A program made the position numbers and the translations under genes. A DNA stretch of 64,000 bases. It comes from Niveibacterium microcysteis. GTDB taxonomy: Bacteria; Pseudomonadota; Gammaproteobacteria; Burkholderiales; Rhodocyclaceae. Positions 19,054 to 28,799 of the stretch are shown here, one piece after another (positions within the stretch are counted from its first letter, which is position 1; each line of letters starts with the position of its first letter). The stretch lies in NCBI RefSeq assembly GCF_017161445.1, contig NZ_CP071060.1, forward strand, positions 2,108,001-2,172,000, given 5' to 3'. The notes under the pieces are model-generated. The model did no database searches. It was given only the letters and a program-made list of their open reading frames with translations, and had not been told where the DNA came from.

Positions 19054-19094
19054 CGAACAATTAGTTTGACGGTCGAACAAAAGAGGTCTAAATT
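19054..19094 (+). promoter_or_regulatory. Sigma70-type promoter of the xyl operon with flanking direct repeats
   Basis: TTGACG at 19066-19071 and TAAATT at 19089-19094 are separated by exactly 17 bases, which is a good housekeeping promoter about 50 bases before xylB. The heptamer CGAACAA occurs at 19054-19060 and again at 19074-19080, 20 bases apart (two helical turns), on both sides of the -35. Such spacing suits a regulator binding one face of the DNA. A second direct repeat AAATGCAC occurs at 18984-18991 and 19047-19054. Confidence 0.7.
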
Positions 19095-19147
19095 TCAATC
19101 AACGGCACCGGCGCAGGGTTGCACCGGCATTAAAGGACGCTTGGACC

Positions 19148-20614
19148 ATGTATCTCGGCATTGACCTCGGCACCTCGGAAGTGAAAGTTCTGCTGCTGGC
19201 GGACGATCACCGCATCGTCGCAACAGCGGGCGAGAAGATTGGGCTTTCACGCCCGCAACCCCATTGGTCGGAGCAAGATCCGGCGGAGTGGTGGTCGGCC
19301 ACCGGCCGCGCGATGGCGGCGCTGCGCAAACTCGTGCCGAACGACTATGCCGCGGTAAAGGCGATCGGCCTGTCGGGCCAGATGCATGGCGCGACCTTGT
19401 TGGGTGCCGAAGACCAGGTGCTGCGCCCGGCCATCCTGTGGAACGACACCCGTTCCGCCGCTGAATGCGCTGAGCTGATGAGCCGCTTGCCGGCGCTGCC
19501 GCAGATCGCCGGCAACCTCGCGATGCCGGGCTTCACCGCGCCCAAGTTGCTGTGGGTTGCGAAACATGAGCCGGACGTATTCAAGAAAGTGGCCAGCGTG
19601 CTGCTGCCGAAGGATTACCTGCGGCTGCTGATGACCGGCGAGAAGGTGTCGGAAATGTCCGACGCGGCCGGCACGCTGTGGCTGGATGTGGCCAAGCGGG
19701 ATTGGTCCGATGAACTGCTCGCTGCGACCGGTCTGACTCGCGAGCAGATGCCGCGCCTCGTGGAAGGCGGCGAGGCCTCAGGCAAGCTGATGCCCGCGGT
19801 GGCCGAAGCATGGGGCCTTTCGCGCGATGTGATCGTCGCCGGCGGCGGTGGTGACAATGCGGCCAGTGCGGTGGGCATCGGCGCGGTCGCTCCGGGTGAC
19901 GGCTTCCTGTCGCTCGGCACCAGCGGTGTGCTGTTTGTCGTCACCGACAAGTTCCGCCCGAATCCGGCGTCGGCAGTGCATGCCTTCTGCCACGCGGTGC
20001 CGGGGCGCTGGCACCAGATGAGCGTGATGCTGTCGGCGGCGAGCTGCCTGAGCTGGGTGACGCATCTGGTGGGTGCGGCCAACGAGGGCGAATTGCTCGC
20101 GCAGGCCAATGCGCTGACCGATGCGCAGCGCGACGCTGCACCGATCTTCCTGCCTTATCTGTCGGGCGAACGTACGCCGCACAACGACGCCCAGGCGCAG
20201 GGCGTGTTCTTCGGCCTCAATCACGACACGACGGCCGCCCACCTGGCCTACTCGGTGATCGAAGGCGTGGCCTTCGGCACCATGGATGGCCTTGCCGCGC
20301 TGCAAGCAGCCGGCACCCAGGTTGGCCGGCTTGCGCTGGTCGGCGGCGGTTCGCGCAGCGCCGAATGGGCCCAGTTGCTGGCAAGCCTGCTCGATACCGA
20401 AATCGTCACCCTCGAAGGCAGCGAAACCGGTGGTGCGCTTGGCGCGGCACGTCTGGGTTGGCTTGCCGCTGGCGGTGTTGAGGCGGAAGTCTGTCGCGCG
20501 CCGGCGATCCGCGCACGCTATACCTCGAACATGGAACAACGCGCGCGCCTGCTGCCGCGCTATCAACGATTCACTCAGCTCTATCCGCGTATTCGCGACC
20601 TCTTCGCACGCTGA
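19148..20614 (+). CDS. xylB: Xylulokinase
   Basis: This 488-aa FGGY kinase phosphorylates D-xylulose to xylulose 5-phosphate. The opening MYLGIDLGTSEVKVLLL is the phosphate-1 loop. LSGQMHGATLLGAEDQVLRPAILWND, MPGFTAPKLLWVAKHEPDVF, LLPKDYLRLLMTGE, MSDAAGTLWLDVAKRDWSD and FLPYLSGERTPHND match E. coli-type XylB closely along the whole length. It is the first gene of xylB-xylA-tkt-tal. No XylR or transporter gene is adjacent. Confidence 0.97.
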   Translation: MYLGIDLGTSEVKVLLLADDHRIVATAGEKIGLSRPQPHWSEQDPAEWWSATGRAMAALRKLVPNDYAAVKAIGLSGQMHGATLLGAEDQVLRPAILWNDTRSAAECAELMSRLPALPQIAGNLAMPGFTAPKLLWVAKHEPDVFKKVASVLLPKDYLRLLMTGEKVSEMSDAAGTLWLDVAKRDWSDELLAATGLTREQMPRLVEGGEASGKLMPAVAEAWGLSRDVIVAGGGGDNAASAVGIGAVAPGDGFLSLGTSGVLFVVTDKFRPNPASAVHAFCHAVPGRWHQMSVMLSAASCLSWVTHLVGAANEGELLAQANALTDAQRDAAPIFLPYLSGERTPHNDAQAQGVFFGLNHDTTAAHLAYSVIEGVAFGTMDGLAALQAAGTQVGRLALVGGGSRSAEWAQLLASLLDTEIVTLEGSETGGALGAARLGWLAAGGVEAEVCRAPAIRARYTSNMEQRARLLPRYQRFTQLYPRIRDLFAR

Positions 20615-20650
20615 CGCGGCCCCCTACACCAAAGCAAAAGGAGACTCAAA

Positions 20651-21964
20651 ATGGCTGCCTACTTCCAGAACATCGACAAGATCAAATACGAGGGCCCGGA
20701 TTCGCAGAACCCGCTGGCGTTCAAGTACTACGACAAGGACCGCCTGGTGCTTGGCAAGCGCATGGAAGACCACCTGCGTTTTGCCGCCTGCTACTGGCAT
20801 ACCTTCTGCTGGAACGGGCTTGACCCGTTCGGCGGTGACACCTTCCAGCGCCCCTGGCACCAGATCCCGAACGCCATGGAAGCGGCGATGGTGAAGGCCG
20901 ACGTCGCCTTCGACTTCTTCTCGAAGGTGGGCGTACCGTTCTACTGCTTCCACGACCGTGATGTGGCCCCGGAAGGCGCGACCCCGCGCGAAAGCGTTTC
21001 GAACCTGCATCGCATCGTCGACATCCTCGGCCAGAAGCAGGAAGAGACCGGCATGAAGCTGCTGTGGGGCACGGCCAACCTGTTCAGCCACCGTCGTTTC
21101 ATGTCCGGCGCCTCGACCAACCCGGATCCGGAAATCTTCGCGATGGCCGCGCTGCAGGTGAAGGAGGCGATGGACGCCACGGTGAAGCTGGGCGGCGCCA
21201 ACTATGTCATGTGGGGCGGCCGTGAAGGTTACGAGACCCTGCTCAATACCGATCTGAAGAGCGAACTGGCGCAGATGGGTCGCTTCCTCAGCATGGCGGT
21301 CGACTACAAGCACAAGATCGGCCTCAAGGGCCCGATCCTGATCGAGCCGAAGCCGCGCGAGCCGTCGAAGCACCAGTACGATTTCGACACCGCGACGGTG
21401 TACGGTTTCCTCAAGCAGTACGGTCTGGAAAACGACGTCAAGGTCAACATCGAAGCCAACCACGCCACGCTGTCGGGCCATAGTTTCGAGCACGAAATCA
21501 GCACGGCGATCGCGCTGGGCATCTTCGGTTCGATCGACATGAACCGCGGCGACATGCAATGCGGTTGGGATACAGACCAGTTCCCGAACAACATCCCGGA
21601 AACTGCACTGGCGATGTATTACATCCTGCAGGGCGGCGGCTTCACGACCGGCGGCCTGAACTTCGACGCCAAGGTGCGCCGTCAGTCGATCGATGCCGAA
21701 GACCTGTTCTACGGCCACATCGGTGGCATGGACGTGTCGGCCCGCGCGCTGCTGATCGCCGAGAAGATGATTACCGATGGCAAGTTCGCGCAGATCACCC
21801 AGGATCGTTACGCCGGCTGGCGCGACGAGTTCGGCCAGCAAGTGCTGGCAGGCAAGCTGGGCCTGGATGCTGTGGCGCAGCGCGTGATCGACCGCAATGT
21901 CGACGTCGCGCCGAAGTCTGGCCGTCAGGAACTGATCGAAAACCTGCTCAACAGCTACATCTGA
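20651..21964 (+). CDS. xylA: Xylose isomerase
   Basis: This 437-aa class II (long) xylose isomerase converts D-xylose to D-xylulose with two divalent metals. Recognisable blocks are [22 protein letters not shown], the catalytic His region [35 protein letters not shown], the metal-binding [34 protein letters not shown] and [20 protein letters not shown]. Length matches E. coli XylA (440 aa). AAAGGAG lies about ten bases before the ATG. It follows xylB by 36 bases. Confidence 0.98.
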   Translation: MAAYFQNIDKIKYEGPDSQNPLAFKYYDKDRLVLGKRMEDHLRFAACYWHTFCWNGLDPFGGDTFQRPWHQIPNAMEAAMVKADVAFDFFSKVGVPFYCFHDRDVAPEGATPRESVSNLHRIVDILGQKQEETGMKLLWGTANLFSHRRFMSGASTNPDPEIFAMAALQVKEAMDATVKLGGANYVMWGGREGYETLLNTDLKSELAQMGRFLSMAVDYKHKIGLKGPILIEPKPREPSKHQYDFDTATVYGFLKQYGLENDVKVNIEANHATLSGHSFEHEISTAIALGIFGSIDMNRGDMQCGWDTDQFPNNIPETALAMYYILQGGGFTTGGLNFDAKVRRQSIDAEDLFYGHIGGMDVSARALLIAEKMITDGKFAQITQDRYAGWRDEFGQQVLAGKLGLDAVAQRVIDRNVDVAPKSGRQELIENLLNSYI

Positions 21965-22145
21965 GCCACGCGCGGCTAGCGGCCGCGTGAAGGGGCGGGC
22001 CGGGGTTCCTCGGCTCGCCGCCAACGATGTTGGCTGCATTCCTTTCCCGAATCGATGGACGGAAAAGCTGATCCCGGCTGGGCGGCGTTTCCGGCGGGTG
22101 GGGCTGCGCTACGCTTCTGACGCCGAACCTGAAAAGACGCTCCCG

Positions 22146-24143
22146 ATGATTACATCCCAATCTCTCGCCGACGCCCTTCGCATCCTCGCGATGGACGGCG
22201 TACAGGCCGCCAACTCGGGCCACCCCGGCATGCCGATGGGCATGGCAGAGGTGGCCGTTGCGCTGTGGCACCGCCATCTGCGCCATAACCCCGCTGACCC
22301 AAAGTGGGCCAACCGCGATCGCTTCGTGCTCTCGAACGGCCATGGCTCGATGCTGCTCTACGCGCTGCTGCACCTGAGCGGCTACGACCTGCCACTGGAT
22401 GAGCTCAAGCGTTTCCGGCAGTTGCACAGCAGGACGCCTGGTCACCCCGAGTACGGCTACACCCCGGGCGTTGAAACGACCACTGGTCCGCTGGGGCAAG
22501 GGATTGCCAATGCTGTTGGCTTTGCGATGGCCGAACGCCTGCTCGCGGCGGAATTCAACCGCGAGGGCTTTCCGGTCGTCGATCACCGCACTTACGTGTT
22601 CCTCGGCGACGGTTGCATGATGGAAGGTGTGTCGCACGAAGCCTGTGCGCTGGCTGGCACCTGGAAGCTCGGCAAGCTGATCGCGCTCTACGACGACAAC
22701 GGCATCTCGATCGACGGCCACGTCGAACCGTGGTTCTCGGATGACACGCCCAAGCGTTTCGAAGCCTACGGCTGGAACGTGATCCGCGATGTGGACGGGC
22801 ACAGCATTGACGCAGTGGATCTCGCGTTGCGCCAGGCGCGCGCGCAGGACGAACGGCCGACACTGATCTGCTGCAAGACCGTGATTGGCAAGGGCTCGCC
22901 GAACAAGGCCGGCACGCATGATGTGCATGGCTCGCCGCTCGGTGCCGACGAAATCGCGGCGACGCGTGCTGCTTTGGGTATCACCGCCGGCCCCTTCGAG
23001 GTGTCGGATTCAGTGCGCGCGATCTGGAATGCGCGGGAGCAGGGTGGCGCAGCACAGGCGGCGTGGGCCGATCTGTTCGCGCGCTATCAGGCGGCCTATC
23101 CGGCCGAGGCCGCGGAATTCCTGCGCCGTACCAGTGGCGCATTGCCGGCTGATTTCGCCGCCCGTGCCGACGCCGCGCTGAAAGAGATCGACGCCAAGGC
23201 CGAGACAATCGCCAGCCGCAAGGCCTCGCAGAACGCGATCCAGGCGCTCGCGCCGCTGCTGCCGGAATTCCTCGGTGGTTCCGCGGATCTGGCGCCGTCC
23301 AATCTGACGATGTGGAAGGGCTGCGTGCCGGTGCGCGAGGCGGGTGGCAACTACTTGAACTACGGCGTGCGCGAGTTCGGCATGGGCGCGATCATGAACG
23401 GCATCGCGCTGCACGGCGGCTTCCGCCCATTTGCCGGCACCTTCCTGATGTTCAGTGAATACGCCCGCAACGCGATCCGCATGGCGGCGCTGATGAAGGC
23501 CAATCCGATCTGGGTGTTCACCCACGACTCGATCGGCCTGGGTGAGGATGGCCCGACGCATCAGCCGGTGGAGCAAACCGCCACGCTGCGCATGGTGCCC
23601 AACCTTGACGTCTGGCGCCCCTGCGATGCGGTGGAGACCTTTGTCGCGTGGCGTACCGCGGTCGAGCATCGTGCATCGCCGACCTGCCTGATCCTGTCGC
23701 GCCAGAACCTGCCGCATCAGCCGCGCAGCGCAGCGCAGATCGGCGCGATCGCGCGGGGTGGCTATGTGCTGAGCGATTGCGACGGTGCGCCGCAGGCCGT
23801 GCTGATCGCGACCGGCTCGGAAGTGGCGCTGGCGGTGGAGGCCCAGCAGCGATTGCAGGAACAAGGCGTCGCCGTGCGTGTCGTATCTATGCCATCGACG
23901 TTTGCGTTCGACCGGCAAAGTGCAGACTATCGTGCCTCCGTTCTGCCGCGCGGCGTGCCGCGGGTGGCGGTGGAGGCCGGCGTCACCGACGGCTGGCGCA
24001 AGTATGTCGGCCTTGAGGGGGCGGTGATCGGTATCGACACCTTCGGCGAATCGGCGCCGGCGCCCGTTTTGTACGAACACTTCGGCATTACCTCCGCCCG
24101 CGTGGTCGAGGTGGTGCTCTCACTCGTCAGGGAAGCAGCATGA
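22146..24143 (+). CDS. tkt: Transketolase
   Basis: This 665-aa thiamine diphosphate enzyme moves two-carbon units between pentose, triose and other sugar phosphates. [43 protein letters not shown], the TPP-binding [20 protein letters not shown], and later [24 protein letters not shown] are all diagnostic. I chose the ATG at 22146 ([14 protein letters not shown]), since the 53 residues before it in the same frame are Arg/Gly/Pro-rich and not transketolase-like. It lies 181 bases after xylA, so it may have its own promoter besides xyl read-through. The gene overlaps tal by four bases. Confidence 0.96.
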   Translation: MITSQSLADALRILAMDGVQAANSGHPGMPMGMAEVAVALWHRHLRHNPADPKWANRDRFVLSNGHGSMLLYALLHLSGYDLPLDELKRFRQLHSRTPGHPEYGYTPGVETTTGPLGQGIANAVGFAMAERLLAAEFNREGFPVVDHRTYVFLGDGCMMEGVSHEACALAGTWKLGKLIALYDDNGISIDGHVEPWFSDDTPKRFEAYGWNVIRDVDGHSIDAVDLALRQARAQDERPTLICCKTVIGKGSPNKAGTHDVHGSPLGADEIAATRAALGITAGPFEVSDSVRAIWNAREQGGAAQAAWADLFARYQAAYPAEAAEFLRRTSGALPADFAARADAALKEIDAKAETIASRKASQNAIQALAPLLPEFLGGSADLAPSNLTMWKGCVPVREAGGNYLNYGVREFGMGAIMNGIALHGGFRPFAGTFLMFSEYARNAIRMAALMKANPIWVFTHDSIGLGEDGPTHQPVEQTATLRMVPNLDVWRPCDAVETFVAWRTAVEHRASPTCLILSRQNLPHQPRSAAQIGAIARGGYVLSDCDGAPQAVLIATGSEVALAVEAQQRLQEQGVAVRVVSMPSTFAFDRQSADYRASVLPRGVPRVAVEAGVTDGWRKYVGLEGAVIGIDTFGESAPAPVLYEHFGITSARVVEVVLSLVREAA

Positions 24144-25207
24144 GTCGTCTGAAAGCGATTAGTGCCCTCGGCCAGCAGGTCTGGCTCGATTCGATCTCGC
24201 GCAAGCTGATCGAAAGCGGCGAACTGGCCCGACTGATTGCCGAGGACGGCATCTCGGGCGTGACCTCCAATCCGGCGATCTTCCAGCAGGCTCTCGCGAA
24301 GGACCCGGCATATGCGGCGGCCAAGGCGGCTCTGCCTGCAACGCTGACGGATGCCGAAGCGCGTTTCGAGGCGCTCGCGTTGCCGGACATCCAGGCGGCC
24401 TGCGATGCCTTCCTGCCGCTGTTCGACGCGAGCCACGGCAACAAGGGCTTCGTCAGTTTCGAAGTGTCGCCGCGCCTGTCGCGCGATGCGGAAGGCACCT
24501 TCGCGGCTGCGCAGCGTCTGTGGAATGCGATCGCTCGGCCAAACGTGATGATCAAGATCCCGGCCACGCCTGAAGGCTTGGTCGCGATTCGCAAGTCGAT
24601 CGCTGCCGGCATCAACATCAACGTCACGCTGATGTTCTCGCCTGCCCATGTCGAAGCGGTGGCGCAGGCGCATGCGTCGGGCCTGGCTGATCGCGTAGCC
24701 GCCGGCCTGCCGGTGGGGCAGATCCGCTCGGTGGCCAGCGTCTTCATCTCGCGCGTCGACAGCAAGATCGACCCGCAGGTAAGCGATGCGCTGAAGGGCA
24801 AGGTGGCGATTGCATCCGCCCGTGCCGCCTACGCTGATTGGCAGGCGCACTGGAGCGCAACCGGCGACCGCTTCGCCGCGTTGGCGGCGGCCGGCGCGCA
24901 TCCGCAGTGGTTGCTGTGGGCGAGCACCGGCACCAAGAATCCGGCGTATTCCGATGTGCTGTACGTCGAGACGCTGATCGGTCCCGATACGGTGAACACT
25001 GTGCCCGAGGCGACGCTCAACGCGTTCCGCGATCACGGCCATGCGGCCGCAACGCTGGCGCAGGATCCGGCTGAGGCGCGTGCGACGCTGAAGGCGCTGG
25101 CGGAAGCGGGCGTCGACATCAACGCCGTGGGTGAGCAGTTGCAGAACGAGGGGTTGGTGCTGTTCGAGCAGGCCTTCGAAACCTTGCTCGGATCCGTCGG
25201 CGCCTGA
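24140..25207 (+). CDS. tal: Transaldolase
   Basis: This 355-aa class I aldolase exchanges a three-carbon unit between sedoheptulose 7-phosphate and glyceraldehyde 3-phosphate. The Tal signature [14 protein letters not shown] is near residue 35-50 and the Schiff-base lysine sits in [32 protein letters not shown] and [15 protein letters not shown] follow. It starts in the tkt stop (ATGA), so the two non-oxidative pentose phosphate enzymes are coupled. A strong terminator lies 20 bases behind it. With xylB and xylA, the operon takes xylose all the way to glycolytic intermediates. Confidence 0.97.
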   Translation: MSRLKAISALGQQVWLDSISRKLIESGELARLIAEDGISGVTSNPAIFQQALAKDPAYAAAKAALPATLTDAEARFEALALPDIQAACDAFLPLFDASHGNKGFVSFEVSPRLSRDAEGTFAAAQRLWNAIARPNVMIKIPATPEGLVAIRKSIAAGININVTLMFSPAHVEAVAQAHASGLADRVAAGLPVGQIRSVASVFISRVDSKIDPQVSDALKGKVAIASARAAYADWQAHWSATGDRFAALAAAGAHPQWLLWASTGTKNPAYSDVLYVETLIGPDTVNTVPEATLNAFRDHGHAAATLAQDPAEARATLKALAEAGVDINAVGEQLQNEGLVLFEQAFETLLGSVGA

Positions 25208-25227
25208 TCCCTGATTGACGCGAACGT

Positions 25228-25264
25228 AAGAACGGCAGCCTTCGCGCTGCCGTTCTTCTTTTGT
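25228..25264 (+). terminator. Intrinsic terminator of the xyl-tkt-tal operon
   Basis: Perfect 12-bp stem AAGAACGGCAGC (25228-25239) and GCTGCCGTTCTT (25246-25257), loop of six bases, followed by CTTTTGT. Confidence 0.9.
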
Positions 25265-25278
25265 GCTGACGGTGACCA

Positions 25279-25310
25279 GAAAAGCAAAAAGCCCAGCGAG
25301 GCTGGGCTTT
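25279..25310 (-). terminator. Intrinsic terminator of the tRNA-Val gene
   Basis: Stem AAAGCCCAGC and GCTGGGCTTT (25288-25310), three-base loop. Read on the minus strand it is followed by TTTTTGCTTTTC, so it ends the tRNA transcript coming from the right. Confidence 0.85.
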
Positions 25311-25327
25311 GCGTTTCGTGCAGTTGG

Positions 25328-25402
25328 TGGTGGGCAGTACTGGGATCGAACCAGTGACCCCTGCCGTGTGAAGGCAGTGCTCTACCGCTGAGCTAACTGC
25401 CC
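25328..25402 (-). tRNA. tRNA-Val, anticodon CAC
   Basis: On the minus strand the 75 bases fold as a standard cloverleaf. The acceptor stem is GGGCAGT with ACTGCCC, the D-arm carries AGCTCAGCGGTAGAGC, the anticodon stem is CTGCC/GGCAG around loop TTCACAC, and the T-loop is GGTTCGATCC. The loop puts CAC at the anticodon, reading GUG valine codons. The CCA end is encoded. It is a single tRNA, divergent from gltX. Confidence 0.95.
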
Positions 25403-25422
25403 AACGTGCAGCGAAGTCCGCA

Positions 25423-25451
25423 ACTATACCGTGCTCGAATTTGCAGGTCAA
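25423..25451 (-). promoter_or_regulatory. Sigma70-type promoter of tRNA-Val
   Basis: Read on the minus strand, TTGACC (25446-25451) and TATAGT (25423-25428) are separated by exactly 17 bases and lie about 20 bases upstream of the tRNA 5' end. The bases after the -10 (TGCGGAC) are GC-rich, as in growth-rate-controlled stable RNA promoters. Confidence 0.82.
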
Positions 25452-25520
25452 TACTCTGCGTGATGCGCAGCTCCGCTCCGGTAGAATGGCGGTCTTTTCC
25501 GATTCCGGCCATTCATTGCC

Positions 25521-26918
25521 ATGACTCGACGCATCCGTACCCGATTCGCTCCCAGCCCGACCGGCTTCCTTCACATTGGCGGTGCGCGCACTGCGCTGTT
25601 CTCGTGGGCCTATGCCCGCCATCACGGCGGCGACTTCATCCTACGGATCGAGGACACCGATGTTGCGCGTTCGACCCCCGAGGCGGTGCAGGCGATCCTG
25701 GACGGCATGAACTGGTTGGGCCTGGAATGGGACGAGGGTCCGTTCTACCAGATGCAGCGCATGGAGCGTTACAAGCAGGTGATCGGCCAGATGCTGGAGG
25801 CGGGCACTGCTTACTACTGCTACACCACGCCCGAAGAGCTGGATGCGATTCGCGAGGCGCAGCGCGCTCGTGGCGACAAGCCGCGCTACGACGGCCGCTG
25901 GCGTCCGGAGCCGGGTAAGGTGCTGCCGACACCGCCCGAAGGCGTGAAGCCGGTGGTGCGCTTCAAGAACCCGACATCTGGCAAGGTGGCATGGACCGAC
26001 GTCGTGAAGGGCGAAATCGAATTCGACAACGCCGAACTGGATGACCTGATCATCGCGCGCCCGGACGGCACGCCCACCTACAACTTCTGCGTGGTGGTGG
26101 ACGACTGGGACATGGGCATCACCCACGTGATTCGCGGCGACGACCATGTGAACAACACGCCGCGCCAGATCAACATCCTGCGCGCGCTCGGCGCCGAGGT
26201 GCCGCAGTACGGCCACCTGTCGATGATCCTCGGCGACGACGGTCAGAAGCTCTCCAAGCGCCACGGCGCGGTCAGCGTGATGCAGTATGACGACGACGGC
26301 TACCTGCGCGATGCGGTGATCAACTACCTCGCGCGCCTGGGCTGGAGCCACGGTGATGACGAGATCTTCTCGCGCGAGCAGTTTGTCGAATGGTTCGATC
26401 TCGATCGCATTACGCCGTCGGCCGCGCAATTCAACTTCGATAAGCTTGACTGGCTCAACGCGCACTACATCAAGCAGGCCGACATCGCGACCTTGGTCAC
26501 CGACGCCGCGCGCCGGCTGACGCAACGTGGTGTATCGCTGGCCGCTGGCCCGGCGCTGGAGGCGGTCATCGCGCTTTACCGCGAGCGGGTGAATACCCTG
26601 GTGCAGTTGGCTGACTCAGTGGAGCCTTACTACATCGATGTGACGCCGTCGGAGGAACTCTCCGCGCAGCACTTTACTGACGCTGCGAAGGCGGCACTGG
26701 CGTCGCTGCGTGCCCGTCTTGCGGACGTCGCTTGGGACAAGGCCGCGCTGAGTGCAGCGATCAAGGAGACCTGCACCGAGCATGGTCTGAAGATGCCGCA
26801 AGTGGCGATCCCGCTGCGCGTTGCGTTGTTGGGCGTGGCGCAGACGCCGGCGATCGATGCGGTGCTGGAAGTGATCGGCCGCGAGCGCGTGCTGGCGCGC
26901 CTGGCGCGCATCGCCTGA
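25521..26918 (+). CDS. gltX: Glutamate--tRNA ligase
   Basis: This 465-aa class I aminoacyl-tRNA synthetase charges tRNA-Glu. The HIGH motif appears as [19 protein letters not shown] near residue 8-25, the KMSKS motif as [12 protein letters not shown] near 245, and [20 protein letters not shown] and [15 protein letters not shown] are family blocks. The C-terminal third is the helical anticodon-binding region of the bacterial discriminating type. It is monocistronic and is followed by two tandem terminators. Confidence 0.97.
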   Translation: MTRRIRTRFAPSPTGFLHIGGARTALFSWAYARHHGGDFILRIEDTDVARSTPEAVQAILDGMNWLGLEWDEGPFYQMQRMERYKQVIGQMLEAGTAYYCYTTPEELDAIREAQRARGDKPRYDGRWRPEPGKVLPTPPEGVKPVVRFKNPTSGKVAWTDVVKGEIEFDNAELDDLIIARPDGTPTYNFCVVVDDWDMGITHVIRGDDHVNNTPRQINILRALGAEVPQYGHLSMILGDDGQKLSKRHGAVSVMQYDDDGYLRDAVINYLARLGWSHGDDEIFSREQFVEWFDLDRITPSAAQFNFDKLDWLNAHYIKQADIATLVTDAARRLTQRGVSLAAGPALEAVIALYRERVNTLVQLADSVEPYYIDVTPSEELSAQHFTDAAKAALASLRARLADVAWDKAALSAAIKETCTEHGLKMPQVAIPLRVALLGVAQTPAIDAVLEVIGRERVLARLARIA

Positions 26919-26939
26919 GGCGTTGCAGTGCTTCACTGA

Positions 26940-26969
26940 AGAGGGCCGCTTGTGCGGCCCTTTTTTCTT
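26940..26969 (+). terminator. Intrinsic terminator of gltX, first of two
   Basis: Stem AGGGCCGC (26942-26949) and GCGGCCCT (26954-26961), loop TTGT, followed by TTTTTTCTT. Confidence 0.92.
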
Positions 26970-26984
26970 GCTGCCGCCAGAACG

Positions 26985-27021
26985 TGAAAGGGCCGCGGGG
27001 TTGGCCGCGGCCCTTTTTGTT
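26985..27021 (+). terminator. Second tandem terminator behind gltX
   Basis: Perfect 12-bp stem AAAGGGCCGCGG (26987-26998) and CCGCGGCCCTTT (27005-27016), loop GGTTGG, followed by TTGTTG. It lies 18 bases after the first terminator and shares its GGGCCGC core. Confidence 0.88.
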
Positions 27022-27172
27022 GCTGACCGGTTGAACCGGTTTGGATCGTTTCCGTTTCCGTCTATTTCTGTCAGGCAACGCATCGTTGCCTGTGTGTGCA
27101 TTGACGGCCGCATCCGGCCGGACTTTAGCGCCAGATAAGGTGACGAAATGTTTCCGAGATTATTCGTTTGGC

Positions 27173-27218
27173 TTATCCACAAAAGCTGTGCATGACTCTG
27201 TGGGTAAGCTGTGGGTAG
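27173..27218. promoter_or_regulatory. Cluster of three DnaA-box-like nonamers
   Basis: TTATCCACA at 27173-27181 is a perfect consensus DnaA box on the plus strand. TGTGGGTAA (27199-27207) and TGTGGGTAG (27210-27218) are one- and two-mismatch boxes on the minus strand (TTACCCACA and CTACCCACA). Three sites within 46 bases in a short intergenic region exceed what I would expect by chance. No dnaA, dnaN or gyrB gene is near, so this is more likely a titration or regulatory site than oriC. Confidence 0.55.
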
Positions 27219-27277
27219 CGCGGCCTATCGACCGCCCCGTCTGAGCCGGGTTACGCTGATGCACTTTAGGGCAGTCG

Positions 27278-27661
27278 TCAGGTCTCGTCGATGATGCCGT
27301 CGAGGTAGAACCATTTGCCCTCGATGCGCAGAAAGCGGCTTGTTTCATGGAGCCGGTGTGCGCGACCGCCCACCTTGTAGCGCGCCACAAATTCGACGCT
27401 TGCCTGATCGCCGTCTTCCGCGTGGGCTCGTACATCGAGGCCGATCCATTTCGGTGCCGGGGACTCGTCCAGATCAAGCGCTGCGGGCCGCTTATCCGGG
27501 TGCCAGGTTGCGAGCAGGTAGTCGGCAAGTCCGAGCACGAAGGCGCTATAGCGCGACCGCATCAGGTCGACTGCGGTAGGGGCAGGCGCCCCAGCGTGCC
27601 AGCGCCCACAGCAGGCGGTGTAGCGGCCGCCACCGCAGGGGCAATCGACGGTTGTTTTCAT
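27278..27661 (-). CDS. YchJ family protein (UPF0225)
   Basis: This 127-aa protein starts MKTTVDCPCGGGRYTACCGRW, a Cys-rich zinc-binding SEC-C-like head. YchJ-type sequence LMRSRYSAFVLGLADYLLATWHP follows, then a NTF2-like alpha/beta body ending RIEGKWFYLDG. The function of the family is not established. I chose the ATG at 27661, which overlaps the rlmM stop by four bases. The frame extends 67 residues upstream into rlmM, but those residues are Arg/Pro-rich shadow sequence. Confidence 0.88.
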   Translation of the reverse strand: MKTTVDCPCGGGRYTACCGRWHAGAPAPTAVDLMRSRYSAFVLGLADYLLATWHPDKRPAALDLDESPAPKWIGLDVRAHAEDGDQASVEFVARYKVGGRAHRLHETSRFLRIEGKWFYLDGIIDET

Positions 27662-28728
27662 CCGTGCTTGATTGAGGCGAGATAGCCGGTGACTTCTTCG
27701 CGGTCGTGGTACAGGTGCTTGAAGCGCAGCGTCCAGTCGCGGCCGGAAACCGACATCCGCTTGTAGATCAAGTTGCGCGCCTGCTCGATCGCGTCGTGGC
27801 GCTTCTTCATCGGCAGTTTGAGGTTGAACATCGAGCGCCGGCAGCGGCCCGAGGCCACCCATTCGGCGACCAGCTGCGCAACGCGCGAAGGCTGCTCGAC
27901 CATGTCACAGACCATCCATTCGACCGGTTTCGATGGCTTCCATACGAAGCCGTCCGCGCGCACATGTTCGACCAGGCCGGTTGCCCTAACGCTTTCGCTC
28001 ATCGGGCCGTTATCTACAGCAGTGACCAACAGGCCACGGCTAACGAACTGCCAGGTCCAGCCACCGGGTGCGGCGCCGAGGTCGACCGCGCGCAGCCCTG
28101 CACGCAGCGATGAGTTGCGTTCGTCCTCGCTGAGCAGCCCGAAGAACGCCTCGGCGAGCTTGAGCGTCGAGCGGCTGGGCGCTTCGCGCGGCATACGCAG
28201 GCGTGCGATACCCATCGGCCATGGCGATGCGTTGGCGGGGTCGGATGTGCAGATGAACACATGCGAAGAATCGATGAAGAACAAATGCAGGTTGGGTGCA
28301 TCGTTCCGATCCACCAGGCGGCGGCCTTCGTGCAGCGCGCGTTCAAGGTGCGGCATGAAGCGTTTGAGGAAGGACGACAGCGTCTTTGCCTCGTTGGTAT
28401 CCGCCGTCTCCGCCCACACGCGACCGAAGCGGCCATGTACGCGGTTGATCGCAGCCAGGATCGGCGTCAGCCGGTCCTTCTCGGGCAGGTCTTCGAGCGA
28501 TTCGCGCACCCATACCAACTGGCGCGCGAAGATCAGATGGTCGTACGAGACGACGCGCTGCGCCTCTTCGAGCGGTGCGTCGAATTCATGCAGCACGAAG
28601 CCGCTATCCGGCGTGGCCAGCGAGTGGCCTGCGACGCCGGATTTTGCGCAGCGTGCCGCGAACTCGGCGGCAAGATCTTTTTCGAAGCCCGGGCGGCAGT
28701 AGGCGATGGCGCGGCTGGTAAAGTCCAT
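27658..28728 (-). CDS. rlmM: 23S rRNA (cytidine(2498)-2'-O)-methyltransferase RlmM
   Basis: This 356-aa SAM-dependent enzyme 2'-O-methylates C2498 in the peptidyl transferase centre. An N-terminal THUMP-like region (residues 1-160) precedes a Rossmann methyltransferase with AVDLGAAPGGWTWQFVSRG as SAM motif and the K-D-K-E type residues in VEWMVCDMVEQP and MFNLKLPMKKRH. The true start is the ATG at 28728 (MDFTSRAIAYCRPGFEKDLAAEF). The frame extends upstream to 29049 only as a shadow of the divergent gene. It overlaps ychJ by four bases. Confidence 0.94.
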   Translation of the reverse strand: MDFTSRAIAYCRPGFEKDLAAEFAARCAKSGVAGHSLATPDSGFVLHEFDAPLEEAQRVVSYDHLIFARQLVWVRESLEDLPEKDRLTPILAAINRVHGRFGRVWAETADTNEAKTLSSFLKRFMPHLERALHEGRRLVDRNDAPNLHLFFIDSSHVFICTSDPANASPWPMGIARLRMPREAPSRSTLKLAEAFFGLLSEDERNSSLRAGLRAVDLGAAPGGWTWQFVSRGLLVTAVDNGPMSESVRATGLVEHVRADGFVWKPSKPVEWMVCDMVEQPSRVAQLVAEWVASGRCRRSMFNLKLPMKKRHDAIEQARNLIYKRMSVSGRDWTLRFKHLYHDREEVTGYLASIKHG

Positions 28729-28799
28729 GGTGGATCCATTGCGGAAGCAGGCCTGTGATGTTACCCGATGGGCCGGGCAGAACTTGAGGAGAGCTTGAT

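Larger units (their letters stand above)
26919..27277. other. Intergenic region gltX / ychJ with tandem terminators and DnaA-box-like cluster
   Basis: This 359-base gap between convergent genes holds two terminators right after gltX (26940-26969 and 26985-27021), then about 150 bases with nothing I recognise, then a cluster of DnaA-box-like nonamers at 27173-27218. Its right half is more AT-rich than its surroundings (GAGATTATTCGTTTGGC). I see no open frame with a credible start site. Confidence 0.7.

Noticed and set aside
27173..27218. Chromosomal replication origin
   Set aside because: Only three boxes, no dnaA-dnaN-gyrB nearby and no clear 13-mer AT-rich unwinding repeats. I keep it as a DnaA-site cluster only.
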